Part shown: piece by piece, positions 24,896 to 37,349 of the stretch
How the letters are laid out: each line of letters begins with the position of its first letter
Numbering within the stretch: the stretch's first letter is position 1
Assembly (NCBI GenBank): GCA_024699855.1
Contig: JAMPIQ010000001.1
Coordinates: 15,500,001 to 15,564,000 of the forward strand
Source of the DNA: Aphelenchoides besseyi
Taxonomy: Eukaryota; Nematoda; Chromadorea; Rhabditida; Aphelenchoididae
Direction: 5' to 3'
Length of the DNA stretch: 64,000 nucleotides
Notes under the pieces: model-generated
Told to the model about the DNA's origin: nothing
Databases searched by the model: none
What the model saw: only the letters and a program-made list of their open reading frames with translations
Program-made: the position numbers and the translations under genes

Positions 24896-25550
24896 GCTTG
24901 GCTCAGAATCAAGGACTCGACAAGAAACGTAGTAAAACAAATAGTAAGCGTGGTTTTCTACTTATATACTGTCGAGTTTTAGACGTGGATGTTTCGTTTG
25001 ACATAAACTCAGCGTTCAAAACCCTCGGTTTTTCTTTCGAAGAATTTCTTGAGTTTTTACATTTAACGACCGTCTTCATTAGCTGTCGTTTGCCATATTC
25101 GGTCAAGTCAAATGGCTCGATATCAACGAAGAACACTTTGTACCGTTGGCCAATAACTGATTTTGAGTTTCGCTTCAACGTTGCGCGATTCGGAACATCA
25201 TGGCAAAGCGATGAATTCGAAGTTCCTAAGTTTGAATACGTCAAATTTTCTGTTGGTTTTTATCCAAGAGGTCAAAAAGGATGTGCTGATTTCTGTGGTT
25301 TCCTTCTGGAAGTCGAAAATCTAGCTGGTTATTCAAATCTGTCAATCCAATTTGATTTTTTGTTCGAAAATACAGTAAAACAACTTCGAAGAGTTGGTGA
25401 GGTATTCTTTAGCTTATTATTTTACTGTTTTAGGACTCAACTGCGCGTTTTCCACTTCTAAAGTTTATAGATACTTGAAGTATCTGGAGTTAACAGAACT
25501 CTACGAGTTTGCTGACAGAGGTCCATTTACTATTTGCTGTTATGTGCGAG
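24896..25550 (+). pseudogene. MATH-domain gene truncated by LINE insertion
   Basis: The frame encodes a MATH (TRAF-like) fold from about 25135: LYRWPITDFEFRFNVA, DEFEVPKFEYVKFSVGFYP, GCADFCGFLLEVEN, then after a 40-nt intron LNCAFSTSKVYRYLKYLEL and GPFTICCYVRAI. This is the full MATH length, but at about 25545 the sequence passes directly into antisense LINE reverse transcriptase, where a BTB domain would be expected in a bath-type gene. There is no ATG in frame upstream; the 80 codons before the domain are open but unlike MATH. It is probably a dead copy; it could also be transcribed with an end in the LINE. Confidence 0.68.
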
Positions 25551-26940
25551 CAATCATTGATCCCGTTCCATTGCTCGATATTCTTTTTCCAAGGGAAATT
25601 GCATTGTTTTTCAACGATCTTGAATTTGATGGTTCCATTTCGACAACTTGGTTTGCCATGAACTGTGTCTTCTTGCGGTTGATTCGAAGTCCGATCTGTG
25701 AACCAGCAATGTCGAGTTCATTGAGCATTGATTGAGCAGTTTTAGTGTCATAGGCAAATAAAACAATGTCATCGGCAAATCGAAGATGGTGCAGTCGTTC
25801 TCCATTGATTGGAATGCCGTATCGATCCCAATCCAACTGACGAAAAACGTCTTCCAGAGCAGCAGTAAAGAGTTTCGGTGAAATAGTGTCACCTTGTCTA
25901 ACACCGCGCCGAACAGGAACTTCTATTTGATCATAGAAGAGTTGGAAAGTTGTTGAGCAGTCGGAGTTAATGTTTAGTAATGTCCGAGTGTACTTCTTGG
26001 CAATATTCTGGTGGATCAATGCATTAATAACAGCGTTTATTTCCACTGAATCAAACGCTTTTTCGTAATCTACAAAAACCACACATAGTGGGATTTTAAA
26101 TTCACGACAACGTTCCATGTCTTGGTTGATCGTCTGGAGATGGTTTATTTTTGAGAATCCAGAGCAAAATCCAGCTTGTTCACGTGATTGTTCGGCATCC
26201 AATTGGTTTGTAATTTGGTTGACCAGAACCTTGTGAAGAGTTTGTTGACCGTTGGCAACAGTGCGATTGGTCGGTAGTTTCGGAGGTCTTCAAGATCGCC
26301 TTTTTTGGGTAAAATGACGATTCTTAAGACTTCCATTGAGTTGGTACATTCTCTACACGCAGGCAATCATTGAACATCGATGCCAAGGTAGTAAGCATTG
26401 GGAATTCACCGTTCTTGAGCATCTCGTTTGTGATTCCATCTGGTCCAGGGGGTTTGTCGTTCTTCAAACTTTCAATGGCTGCACGAACTTCGGAGATAAT
26501 GATTTCTGGGATTTCGTCTTCTTCTCTTAAGTCCTGTACCAACGGAACCTCCATTTTATAAACGAAGAGATCTGTGTAGAAATCTCGACACCTTTCAATT
26601 TCTGTTCTTTTGGTAAGGGTTGATCCATCTTCAGCTTTCAATGCTCGTAACGGTCCGAGTTGCTGGCGAAGTTGTTTGTTGCACTTCTTCAGACTTCGGC
26701 GTTTTTGAGCGAAATCTACTAGCCTTTGCATTCGGAAATTGTAGAAATCGTCGTTCACTTCTCGTCGGATGAGTTTCGACAGTTCCACGAAATCGATTGG
26801 GTGAGTTGTTCGGTCCATTTCCTTACGTCTTTTGAGCAATAAGTGAGTGTTCTCAGTAAGACGTGAAGGGCGTTGGAGTTTGGTAATTGAGGTGAATTCG
26901 TAAAAGCACCGGAGTACAGCAATCAGCTTCAAAATTCACT
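25535..26940 (-). mobile_element. LINE fragment 2: reverse transcriptase (RTE-like)
   Basis: Minus strand. After an Arg/Lys-rich linker (TENTHLLLKRRKEM) come the reverse-transcriptase blocks: LKNDKPPGPDGITNEMLK, VILPKKGDLEDLRNYRPIAL, FCSGFSKINHLQTI, LCVVFVDYEKAFDS, GVRQGDTISPKLF, then the catalytic LRFADDIVLFA. It breaks off around LGKRISSNGTGSMIART, so the end of the domain and the 3' tail are missing. Frame shifts near 26150-26370 are needed to link the segments, so this copy is dead. The start of this fragment overlaps, in element coordinates, the end of fragment 1. Confidence 0.88.
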
Positions 26941-28180
26941 TTCTTTACATCGGATGTTAACAATCAAACGGCACAAAACTCTAAAGCGAACAAAACGATA
27001 AGTGTCCACATAAAGAAATCGGTAAGATAAGAGTTCTGTATATTTACCCTTATTTCGTTTGTTTTGAATAAGTTTGAGTAAATTGATCCAAACGCTCTCT
27101 TATTTCCACAATGAGGTTTTAAGAATTTTATGTTTCAAGTGTTTCTTTTATTAACTCAAAAACTACCATTTGTTTAATTTTCCTCGTTAACCGATACGAA
27201 CCAGTCAATAAAAGACTTACAGTTGAATCGAGAGTTTAGTCATAGTAAGAAAGTTAAAATAACGTAAATACCTTCAATATTTTATGACGTTCGTGGGGAT
27301 CTTTAACAAGAATTAATCTGTGAAGTAAACATAAGACACAAGAGAAATAGGATGTTGAGTATCAGGCTTTATCATATTTTGATTAATCCTATAATGAATG
27401 ACAATTGTATGATAGTTAAATGTTGACGTGTAGCTTCAATACGCCGATTTCTGATCGATGGAAAGCAAGTGAGTTTTCTGAATGGTAGTGGAGAGTTGGC
27501 GTTTCACTATCAAAATGAATAGAATCGTGTATGATCAAATAATACAAAAAAGACCGAATAATGAGCTGAAAAGTAACAGTGATAGTGATAACAAACGAAA
27601 GCTGAAGATTAGTTGGGTATAAGCGAATTGGAAAACGATAAGAAGTGATCGTAGTTATCTAACGTTTATAGTGTTTCGCTTTGAAAACATAGCATTGTGG
27701 TTTTAAGTATTAACTAGAGAGCGTGCAAAGATCAACATGTTCAGTTGCTCGGATCATTAAACCAATGAAATAAACTGCTTATGAAAAAAAAGTGTGAATC
27801 GACGATCGTCTTTCTAGTTTTATGTTGATGTTGAAGTGGCAAGGACTAACACTGTGCTTGAAGGTAAGTATCTTCTGTTAATTAAATCTTATAGCAGCGG
27901 ATGTCAAATTCTAATTCTTTAAGCGCATTCAAAAACCTAAATTCTTCAACGATTGATGACTAACTGTTGATTAAGAAGGATACGATAAGTTTTAGAAGGA
28001 AGTCGAATGTGGTATTTTTACTCAACAGTTTGTTTCACCGTTGCGACTGGTACTTTTCTATTCGATGTTTTGAATAAAATTAGTTTGCCTTTTGAATTCT
28101 TTGAGACATCACTCGATCTTTAAGGCTGATAGATCATCAAATTTGTTTTTAATTTGGAGATTGGTGACCAACTACTTCGT
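26941..28180. other. AT-rich non-coding stretch with dispersed repeat copy 2
   Basis: No gene seen. It contains the second copy of the dispersed repeat (27106-27197) and short homopolymer runs. Confidence 0.4.
27106..27197. repeat. Dispersed repeat, copy 2
   Basis: Same orientation as the copy at 17333-17422; shares GAGGTTTTAA, AGTGTTTCT and TATTAACTCAAAAACTA-type blocks and ends TTTTCCTCGTTAACC. Confidence 0.55.
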
Positions 28181-31100
28181 TTCTAATGGCTTTCTTGCAA
28201 TCTGAGTCTTTAGATCTTATTTGTGTTGCAACAAACTTTCGAGTTCCAGGATTTACGGAACGATTTCTAATACTCGACGGAATGCAATCCGATTTTTATG
28301 ACGTAAACCGAATGTCACGATTCTAGGATCTGTTCATGTGGTTCGGAAATTTTCAAAGATTTTCATACATCAGTTTTCGCTGTGATTGTAAATTGCACGC
28401 CATCGAACGACGGCGTATTATCAGTGAAATTGTGTGGTCTTTGAAAGCGAAGCTTTTTGTGTTACATTCAAACGCAATGGCAATCGAATTCGTGACTTCG
28501 AGACTAAGGGTTGTACTTTTCAATTCTGCAATCAACCAAAGTTTATAAAACAGACCACCCAACGTGATCGTTAAAACTTGAACTGCAGTCGTTTTTTCGC
28601 TTTTCGAAAGCAAAGGTCGTTCGATTCGCAACATAAAAACATCCGCTCTTTCATCAACACCGATCGACTGGTCACATGAGTGTGATTATCAAGCGGGTCG
28701 ATCAGTCGAATTCAAAGTTGCAAAGCCAAAATTTTAACTCAAAAGTCGTCCTCGATGTATAACGAGCGCAGCAGCAGTTTTTTTCTTTCGTTCTCCGTAA
28801 AATCTCATAAAATTCGCATTTCGCCATTTGACTCGTGAATGTCGAGCAGTTTTTTCATCGTATCGTGTGTCACGAACGAGGCCGAACGGATTGATGGGCA
28901 GAAATTCGAGTTGTGAGGTCTCCTGGTACTTCGACCATATGAGAAAGAAACCTAATGGTCGAGTTGAAGGTTAGGAATCGATTTTTGTAGGAAGGCGGAG
29001 GTGTTATTTTAGTTGTATCTTCGTAATCGGCTTGCCTTTCCCGCTAAGGATTTGCAGTCTTGATTAATTGGTTATGAAAATCCAGGTCTCGTATTCTTTC
29101 GTTTGATCGTCATTTGTATTTGAAAGGATTTGTCAGTGAGATTATCCGTTCTGGTTATAAACATGCAAATAAAGAAGATTAACCGCAAAAACAACATAAC
29201 GACCACACACGAACAATCGAACAGAAACTTCGATTCTTTGATCTTGAACATAAAACAAAATTCGCAACTTTCCTTCCGCCGTCTAATCCACTCAGTCGTT
29301 TTTTCAGCTGTTGCTTCAATGAACGCAACAGAACATGTTGGGTGGTCTTTTGGTCTGCCCTTTTATCACAACGTGCTGTTCATGTGCTCGTGGAACAGTC
29401 GAGACGCATTTTTTGCACTTTCACGAGGACTCCAATGTTGCAATCGAATGGCGAGGACCACACACGACGCTAAAAGAGCAGTTCGAATAATGAGTTTGGG
29501 ACTGGCGGGGACCGAAAGTCGATTTTTGCCCGAAGGGGCAGGAAAAAACGTCTCGCAATCTGAAAAAGAAATGATTACGCCGAATAATGAGAACCGAAAG
29601 GTCGTAAATTGCAGCGGCGCTACAACCTAAAATAAAGAGGAACGCCTGAAAAAGAGCGAAAGTACAACAAGTTAACCGCTTCCTCAGCTCTCACCTTCCT
29701 CGACCGTAATCTTCGAAATGGATGCGCGTTCGAAAATCATCAGCAGATGTTACCGCTTTTCCGGCGCGATTTCAACGTCCGCAACGAGTCGTAAAAAACG
29801 ACTGCGGCGAAAGTACGATGAAAAAACGGGACGACCACCCAAAACAGACAGGCGGACCACACAAAACGCGTCCGCCTTCTTTTTACGTTCATTTCAACCG
29901 CCTTGTCGTGACATCAACCGTTCCATTTTTGTTGTGCTCTGAATCCTGCTGCAAAAAGTTGCGACTGATTACTCGTCAGAGAATCCAGTCATCGCGATAC
30001 ACTTTCAAAACTCCAATCGTTGCAACTCGTCATTGGAATCCGCTTTGCACTGAATAGTCTTTTTGCCAATAAGAGCTTACAAAAATCGTATTTTAATTGT
30101 AATTTCCAATTTAGTTGAGTGATTGGATTTTTGAACTTCACCAATTATTGACTTTTACTTGTTCACTACCGAAAATCTTCCTAAGTATCCGGATGAATTA
30201 AGCTGTAAATCAGCTGACATTAAGATAATACTTCGCTACTCATTCCTGCTGAGAACTCAAATTCCAATTGCAACAAGTGAAATATTTTGTGTTTGATGAG
30301 CTGCGTAAATTCGCTGTTTGAGTAGTCTGTTCACAATCGCTTGTTCCTCACGATTTTCTTTGCTTATCATCCACACCACATTAACACGCCGTTTGCGTTC
30401 TTTACCGCACCCAATCGGTTAACATTGAGGAAACAACCATAACCTCCAGATTCGTCCATTTATTACGACCAGTGAATCTGATTCCCTTTTTGAGGCCCAT
30501 TCATCAACTCGACCACACACGTCGAAACATCTGTCTGTGGTTAATTTCCTTCGTTTTGCACAAACAACCGTAGGAAATCGATTCGTGGAACAAGCGCGCA
30601 GGGAAACAAACTTTTTGATCGTAAAATTTTAATGTGCGTGCACGTTCGTACCGTAGAATCAGCGATTCAGATTTGTAGCGTTTTTGTGGTTGTGTAGGAG
30701 TAGGGGAACGAAAAGCTCTTAAAATATTTTCTTGGTTTTGCTCTCCAGCCAAAAAAATCGGATATACAATAATAATCCCTTAAGAGTTTTATTTAATCTC
30801 CTCGAGAACAAGGTCCGCGTTCTGTTGGCTTTTACTGTTTAAGGTCCTCGAATTCGATTAAAAAGGGCGGGGTTGGGAATAAGGAAGCTGGTTGATTATT
30901 AGAGATTATTGTGAGGGTGGGTGATATTTTTACATTCGCAGTTTCGGTATAAAAGAGCGCTGCCAACGGCCTTTCGAATCGTGGACTGTATCATGTGGCC
31001 GTTAAAATTAAAAAGTACATTGATGGTCGTCATAAAATTTCTTAACCTTTTTCGGTCGTTAAGACATTTCGCATCGCGTGTCTCACAATCGAAAAAAAAG

Positions 31101-31328
31101 TTGCCAATTGAATCGCGTCGTAAATTGGGGGGTCGTGTTGTGTGGTCGTCTTTGGTGGTCACGATAAAAAACGTCTGAATACGAAGAAAAGGGCGGAGAG
31201 GAAAAGGTGTGAATTTGAGAGTTTGAGAAAAGTCGCGCTTGTGTTGAGTAAGAAAGTTCATGGAAATTCTCGTTGCGCGTTTCTAGGGTCGTATAATCAC
31301 CCATTGACTTTTTTAATTTCAGTCTGTT
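28181..31328. other. Long upstream region of mab-3, 3.1 kb
   Basis: No gene with family support. A 166-codon frame at 29130-29630 and 111 codons at 29722-30057 have no signal peptide, domain or splice logic. 28185-28322 plus 28336-28548 could be joined only through a 24-nt intron. Taken as regulatory DNA: nematode developmental regulators often have extended upstream regions. The last 300 bp before the mab-3 start are GTG/CGT-rich. Confidence 0.4.
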
Positions 31329-32765
31329 ATGGAGATTCAGCAGCTGGACGAAACGAGTAAGTTTGGTGCGGTACCTAGAATTTTTTTACCGTAACCTAGA
31401 AAATGACTTTAACCTTGAAATTTCAGTTTCGCAAAGTCCCGATATGCCAGTCGACGTGATCGCATTCACACCGGCACCAAAATCGATGGACAGCAACAGC
31501 TCCACCGTTTCGTCGTCCGACGATCAACAGAAACGCTATTTCTGTCAACGTTGTTTGAATCATCGGTTGGAATATCCGCGCAAAGGCCACAAACCGCACT
31601 GTCGGTATGTTTCTCAATTGACCAATCTCTGTATTATCTGTGCTTTTTAGTTATGCCGACTGCCAATGTGCTGATTGCATGATGGTCGAACAGCGACGTC
31701 AATTGAACAACGAATTGAATCCTCGACGTCGAGATCCGAATGTCCAAAAGACCGAAACCGGACAACGGAAAGTTCGAGATCCGAAGTGTGCGCGTTGTTC
31801 GGCTCATGGCGAAAAACAAGCGTTGCGTGGACACAAGCGCACCAACTGTCCGTATATCAATTGCGATTGTCATTATGTAAGTTGCAATCTGACCTTTCAG
31901 TTTTTGCAACAAACTTTCAGTGTAAATTGGTGGAAAAAAGACGCGAACTGATGGCTAAACAGATCAAATTGCGTCGTGATCAACAGAAGGCTCGTAAAGC
32001 TCAGCAGTTAGTTGACGAAACCGAGAGCGATGTTCGACGTACTTTGGCCGACAATTTTGATTTGAATTTGGACGCCGATGCGAAACCACCGAGCCCGAAG
32101 AAACGACGAACGAAACAAAAGTTGGAAATACCGAAACCCACAAAACAACAGTTGGGTTTAGATAGAGAGATGAAAGAAACTCAAAAGTAGGTTTATTACA
32201 CTTTCAACGATCTAATCAGCTTTTAAGTACTCCATTCTTCTCACTATTCCAACCTCCAACTTTTGGGTCGCCTGCAGCGACAAGTTCAACTGCTCAGCTT
32301 TTTGCTGACTTGAACACTTGTTTCCCTGTGGCAACGACAGTCAACACCATTTCCCAACCGACTGCTGTTCCAGCAGTTGCTTCGTTCGCGTCTTTCGGTG
32401 TTGATTGGTTGGCCGTCCATCAACAACGACAAACAAATTCCACTTTTGTTCCCCCGTTTATTCTTCCGCAATCTCCTCCGAGTTTCCTTAACGGTCTTCA
32501 ATTTCCATCTCCTCTCCAATTCTCACCGCCAACCACTAGTCCAACGGCAATTAACGATCTTTTCAATTTCGGAAGTACCGGATCTCAAATTCCTAGTCAA
32601 ACCACTTTGTTGTTGCAAATTCTCAACGGAACCTGGGGACCGCAAATGCAACAGATGATCAGTCAAGCAATTCAACTTAACAGTCTCGTCAATTCCAAAC
32701 CTCTCAATTCGGTCGCCAACAACCAAAACTCACAGTCCGCATCACAATTGTTCGCATTTGAATAA
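31329..32765 (+). CDS. mab-3: MAB-3-type transcription factor with two DM domains
   Basis: DNA-binding regulator of male development in nematodes, related to Doublesex. Five exons (31329-31356, 31427-31604, 31651-31876, 31921-32186, 32228-32765) give 411 codons. The first DM zinc module reads FCQRCLNHRLEYPRKGHKP, CRYADCQCADCMMVEQRR; the second reads KCARCSAHGEKQALRGHKR, CPYINCDCHYCKLVEKRR, followed by the KQIKLRRDQQKAR recognition tail. Two DM domains in tandem, linked by TETGQRKVRDP, is the MAB-3 layout; most DMRT proteins have one. The C-terminal half is Ser/Gln/Pro-rich, as expected for an activation or repression region. A TTTAATTTCAG acceptor 8 nt before the ATG suggests trans-splicing. 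The fourth intron ends CTTTTAAG. It faces the acyl-CoA synthetase gene tail to tail. Confidence 0.94.
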
Positions 32766-32951
32766 TCACATTTTTGCATCTCATTTTTATTGTCATTTAT
32801 ATATATTAAATTGTTTATATTTCAAAGTTAGTTGTTCGTAAACGAGAAACGTAAGTGAGATGGGGGAGGTTTTTGTTGAAATCAAACGTTTCGACTTTTA
32901 CGACAATCAACTACAAGACCTATTCCGAAGCTCAAACATTTTATCCAGCGT

Positions 32952-34992
32952 TTACAACTTGGCATGGTTTTTCAATGTGCGTCTGATGATTTTTCCAGAT
33001 GGACTTTTGGGTATCGAGTCTGTGAACTGAACACCGCCGAGAAGTTGTTTGTAAGGAGCAGCTCGAGCTGAAATTCCTATTGAAAGAATGGGTTTAACTA
33101 GCAAACCCACTTCTAACAAATTCTAAGACCTCATCTACGGTAAGTTTTTGATCTGCAGGTACAACAAAAGCTCGAGGCGCTTCACCGTTTTGCGAATGCG
33201 GGACTCCAAAAACTGCACAATCACGAATTCGTGGATTAGTGAGAAGCAAAGCTTCTAATTCGGCTGGAGCCACTTGATAGCCTTTGACTTTGATCAGCTC
33301 TTTGATTCGATCAACAACGTAAATTAAGCTTCAAATTGAATTGGTTGGACTTTTTGAAAGATCAAAAGCTAACCCTGCATCATCAACGAAACCGACATCT
33401 CCTGTTCGAATAAAATCGTCGTCGTCAAAGATCTCACGCGTGGCGTCAGGTCGATTGAAATAACCGATCATACGAATTGGCCCACGAATGCAGATTTCGC
33501 CACGCTTATTTGTTCCCAATGGTTTTCTTGACTCCAAATCGACGATCTTCATCTGACAATTGGACATCAACTTTCCACTCGCCTGCGAATTATCGGCTCC
33601 GAAGACTGGAAAGTGATTGGCGAAACTCATTTCAGTCATTCCGTAACCTGGAAATATTATACAATTTTCTTCCATTTCGTTGTACAACCTTGACTGATCT
33701 GTTTTATGTTCGGTAATCGATGCTTGACCAACTCAATAATTTCACTGCTTAATGGAGCCGCCTAAGAACGTTAAGATTGAAACATAAACTGACTGCTTAC
33801 TCCTGCTTGAATGTAGTTTATTGAATTCAGATCATACTCATTAATAAGTGGGCTTTTGGACAAGAACAAAATCATTGGTGGGACCATAAAAACGATACGA
33901 ATCTAAAAAAATTCAAATTAACAATCTAAAGTGAACTTACACGGTAGTCTTGAATTGTTTTCAAAAAGATCCGAGGTTCAAATTTGCGAACAATCACACA
34001 ACTCGATCCACCAAAAAGAGCAACAAGCGTAGTAGAGAAGCCGAAGGTGTGATAGAAAGGCAGAACTGATTGAATGTGCTCATTCCGCCAATTCCAGTGC
34101 GGGTCCATTCGTCGAGCTACTTGTTGATCCAAATGACTAAAAGAACAATGACTGCGTTAAGACCTTTCACTGACTTAAACGCAATTTTCAACATCATTCC
34201 GTAGTTGAAATTGCTTTGCATCACTCCTTTTGGTTTTCCTGTTGTCCCGCTACAAAGTTTTTGTAACCAATAGACGAACAGAATTCATAACCTGGAGTAC
34301 GGCAAAAGAACAACGTCATTGCGAAGATCCAAGTTTTCGGTTGTTTTTGTCATCGTTGGAATAGTTTGCAGCAGGTGAGAAAACGACACGATTTGAACTC
34401 CATTTCGATTTTGTGTTTGACCATCAACCAAAATGATTTGTTGAAGCTGCGAACAGTTTTGAGTTGCTTTCAAAACCCGATCCAATGCGTAATTCATGCA
34501 GAAAACGATTTTTGCTTTCGAGTCAACAAACTGTTGATGCAACTCGACTGAAATTGAGAGTTAGTTTGAGGAGGAGTTTAAAACTTGCAATCAGTAAACA
34601 AAGGACTTGCACCGCTCATTGCACCTAAAAGAATTTGTCATCGATTTCAAATGTCATGTCCACCTCCTCTTAATCCACAGCCAAAGAAAATGGGATAATA
34701 TTGCCAACAATTCTGAAGAATCACTAATGCCAAATCGCCATGACCGAAACTCATTTGTTTCAAGTAAGAAGCCACAGAGAGAGATGACAAATAGACTTGA
34801 TAGAAAGTTATTTGTTCCCCGGTTTCAGCCACTATCTTAAACCCAACGATGCGAATATAGCAATAAGCTGGAACTTACAAAAGCCGCACGTTGTGGATTG
34901 TCCACTCCATGATTCCAAATTGTTTCCAACCATTCGTCGGCTATCGGACGTTGAATATCGGGGATTGGAGCAAAATCAGAGTTGAAGATCAT
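32952..34992 (-). CDS. Acyl-CoA synthetase / 4-coumarate-CoA-ligase-like, peroxisomal (C-terminal AKL)
   Basis: An AMP-forming ligase that activates a carboxylic acid (probably a fatty or aromatic acid) to its CoA thioester. Motifs in order: LALVILQNCWQYYPIFFG, SPLFTDFELHQQFVDS, the P-loop SSGTTGKPKG, LPFYHTFGF, GYGMTEMSF, RTGDVGFVDDAG, the hinge VVDRIKELIKVKGYQVAP and IPKSPSGKIIRR with the catalytic lysine. The protein ends HAKL; A-K-L is a peroxisomal targeting (PTS1) tripeptide, as in luciferase-like 4CL family members. There are about ten exons. Intron 34548-34590 is GC-AG (GCAAGT...TTTCAG); only this donor keeps frame through FTDFEL. The first intron ends TTTAAG. A sugar transporter lies 221 bp upstream on the same strand. 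Confidence 0.9.
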
Positions 34993-35213
34993 TTCGAGTT
35001 AATGTGTTTCTTTACAGGTTTTCAATGTTTCACCGTCGACTGATAAGAATAAAAAGTAGCAATTGACTCAATTCGTAGGTTTCTCTTCGCTTTCTCACAA
35101 AACCAAACGACTATAAAGAGTTGATCTTTTGCGTTCTGACCGATTGCTGGTTGTTTTCTTTTTGTTTATGCTTGCAATAATCGAAATAAACTTGAATCTG
35201 TAGTTTACTTTGA

Positions 35214-36911
35214 TCATTCGTTCAGTCCCCCGAGCTTTGCTTGTTGTACGGCTTCACGTCTTTCAGCTTCAAAGACGTTCGTTTTTTCGTCGACCATTCG
35301 TTTGATAATTCCAGCAACTTCGACTGGAGCTCGACCACGACTCTCCGGAAGATGTCGACGCAGAAACTCGAGGGTAACAATACTTGGGACAATAAAAAGC
35401 GGAATGAAAGACAAAGCACCAAAATGCTGAAACCATAAACTAATCATTATTCCCGACTTTCATTCAACCTCGAAGAGCAACAAAGCAACCGAGTTTGTAA
35501 TTGTAATGAACACATTGAAACACCCAAAAACGATACCAAAGATCATTGCTCGATAGCGTTGAGTTACGAGTTCTGTTCCAATAAACCAAGACATGGGACC
35601 AACGATTGCCCTTAAACTTTAACTTTGTCTAATGTAAATTCATCAACAAACCCAAAAGGAATAATAAACAAAACCACAGAAGCAATTGCAATGTAGCCGA
35701 GAGGCGTGTAGTATCGAGAAATACTGGCAAAGAACACAAAAGCACTCAAAAAAACGATGGAAATCACCGCAGAAGTGAGTAGAAGACGTCTACGTGGATG
35801 TCGTTCAATCAACCACGCTCCAAACCCAGTAGCCAGAGCAAAGGTAACGAAAACAGCGGTCGACGAAAACTCAGCAATTCGTAACTCGATTCCAATCTTC
35901 TCGAATAAATAAGTCGACGACAATAGAAACGGATACAACGGAAGAACCATAACAAAAACTGATAACGACAGAAGCATCGAGAAGCGTAAATAAGGAGTCG
36001 TCAGAATCTCCTAAACACACTAATGTAGAACATGAGTTAGAAAGATCGTACTTTTATTGTCACTGGTTCATCCTGTAAGTCGCTCGTTTTGTCCACTTCG
36101 ATTTCAAGTCGAAATTCTGAAATCTGCTGTAGATGTTCCAATTGATAGCCTTGGAAGAAGGCCAACGATCGTAGAGCCGCATCTTTGTCGTTGCTAAAGA
36201 AATGAACTAGAGAATTGAAAATTACTAACCGAATACAAGCTAGAAACTTCGGTGTTTCTGGGAGAATCGCCACGAACAACAACGACAACAAAACTGGTGG
36301 CCATTGAAGAGCAAATAGCCAAACAAACGAGTCGCCAAACATTGTACCTAACCACATGCCGAATGCACTCATCGACGAATAGCCGATTCCCGCCAATGCC
36401 GAAAACATGCCACGAAGTTCAATTGGTGTGGATTCTTGGAAGTATGCGAGCATCACAAAGTCACAGAGCGGCGAAAACATCGCGGCCGTGAAACGTCCAA
36501 GAACGAAAAGTTCTGGTGAATTCAATAGCGTTGCACCGAACTGAGAAACTGAACCGAAAGCCATAGCTGAAATAGAAATTGCAAAAGCTCCTGAAAACTA
36601 ATTGATTTAGACGAAATAGTTCTTTTCGATTAACCTTTTCGACCGTAGCGTTCGGCCAATGAAGACAACGAAATCGCTCCGATGATCTGACCAACAAACC
36701 ACGTATTCAAAACTACACTTCGCACCAACGTCTCAGTTTGCAGATTCTCCAACGAAATTCCACGAGCAGCAAAAGAACGTCGAAGAAAAGATCGAAATTC
36801 GTGGACCGCCGTGTTCACTGACGAGTTCATAACTCCAGGTGAGAAGTTGGTGACAATCGAGATCATCAGACAAATCAGAAACAAACGAAACGTTTGCCAT
36901 CGGCTGAGCAT
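35214..36911 (-). CDS. SLC2-like sugar transporter (major facilitator)
   Basis: A 12-helix MFS permease. Sugar-transporter signatures are present: LSSLAERYGRKG (loop 2), GRFTAAMFS, ESTPIELRGMFSALAGIG (loop 4-5), ILPETPKF after TM6, WLIERHPRRRLLL (loop 8) and the terminal PESRGRAPVEVAGI corresponding to PETKGR. Helices after the sixth include VFVMVLPLYPFLLSSTYLF and TAVFVTFALATGFGAW. The N terminus starts MLSRWQTFRLFLICLMISIV; an in-frame GTG 11 codons upstream is not used as a start. The acyl-CoA synthetase gene begins 221 bp downstream on the same strand. Substrate is not predictable; the family covers glucose, trehalose and polyols. Confidence 0.85.
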
Positions 36912-37349
36912 TTCGAAAGACTGTTGAGTAAAAACTTCAGTCACATTCCATTTTTATGCTTAGATTTTGCAGAGGTCAATAAAAATGCAAATCTGCTCAG
37001 TCAAAGTCCTTGATCGGCTGTGTGTTCGATTGTCTGTCTGTGCAACGACCAATCACTTAACTTCTGTTTTCTCTCGGAGAACAAGAGACGACTAATCAAA
37101 ATCCGAAGAAACTCATCATCGACATTAGACTTCTCATCGTATTAAACACGAATTTTGTGTCTTAGATTCGCTTCCTATCAGTCGAACACACTATACGATC
37201 GTCATCGATTTTGCAACTGTTGGTGATGACAAGCACGACGAACATCGGGGTTTATGATTTGCTCGGACTAGAGTAAACAACGAAACGTTGCTTCCCACGT
37301 TTGATCGGGACTATAAAAGAAGACACTCGTTTCTACAGTATTCTTCAAA
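36912..37349. other. Divergent promoter region
   Basis: Between the sugar-transporter start and the SLC7 pseudogene. Nothing but a TATAAAAG at 37312-37319, which lies 31 bp before the ATG of the pseudogene. Confidence 0.45.

Noticed and set aside
28185..28549. Two adjoining plus frames (MAFLQSESLDL... and a second with FRCDCKLHAIERR)
   Set aside because: Joining them needs a 24-nt intron, below anything else in this window, and the joined protein matches no known fold.
29130..29630. 166-codon plus-strand frame upstream of mab-3
   Set aside because: Starts at a non-ATG codon, low-complexity Asn/Lys content, no domain and no splice sites that extend it.
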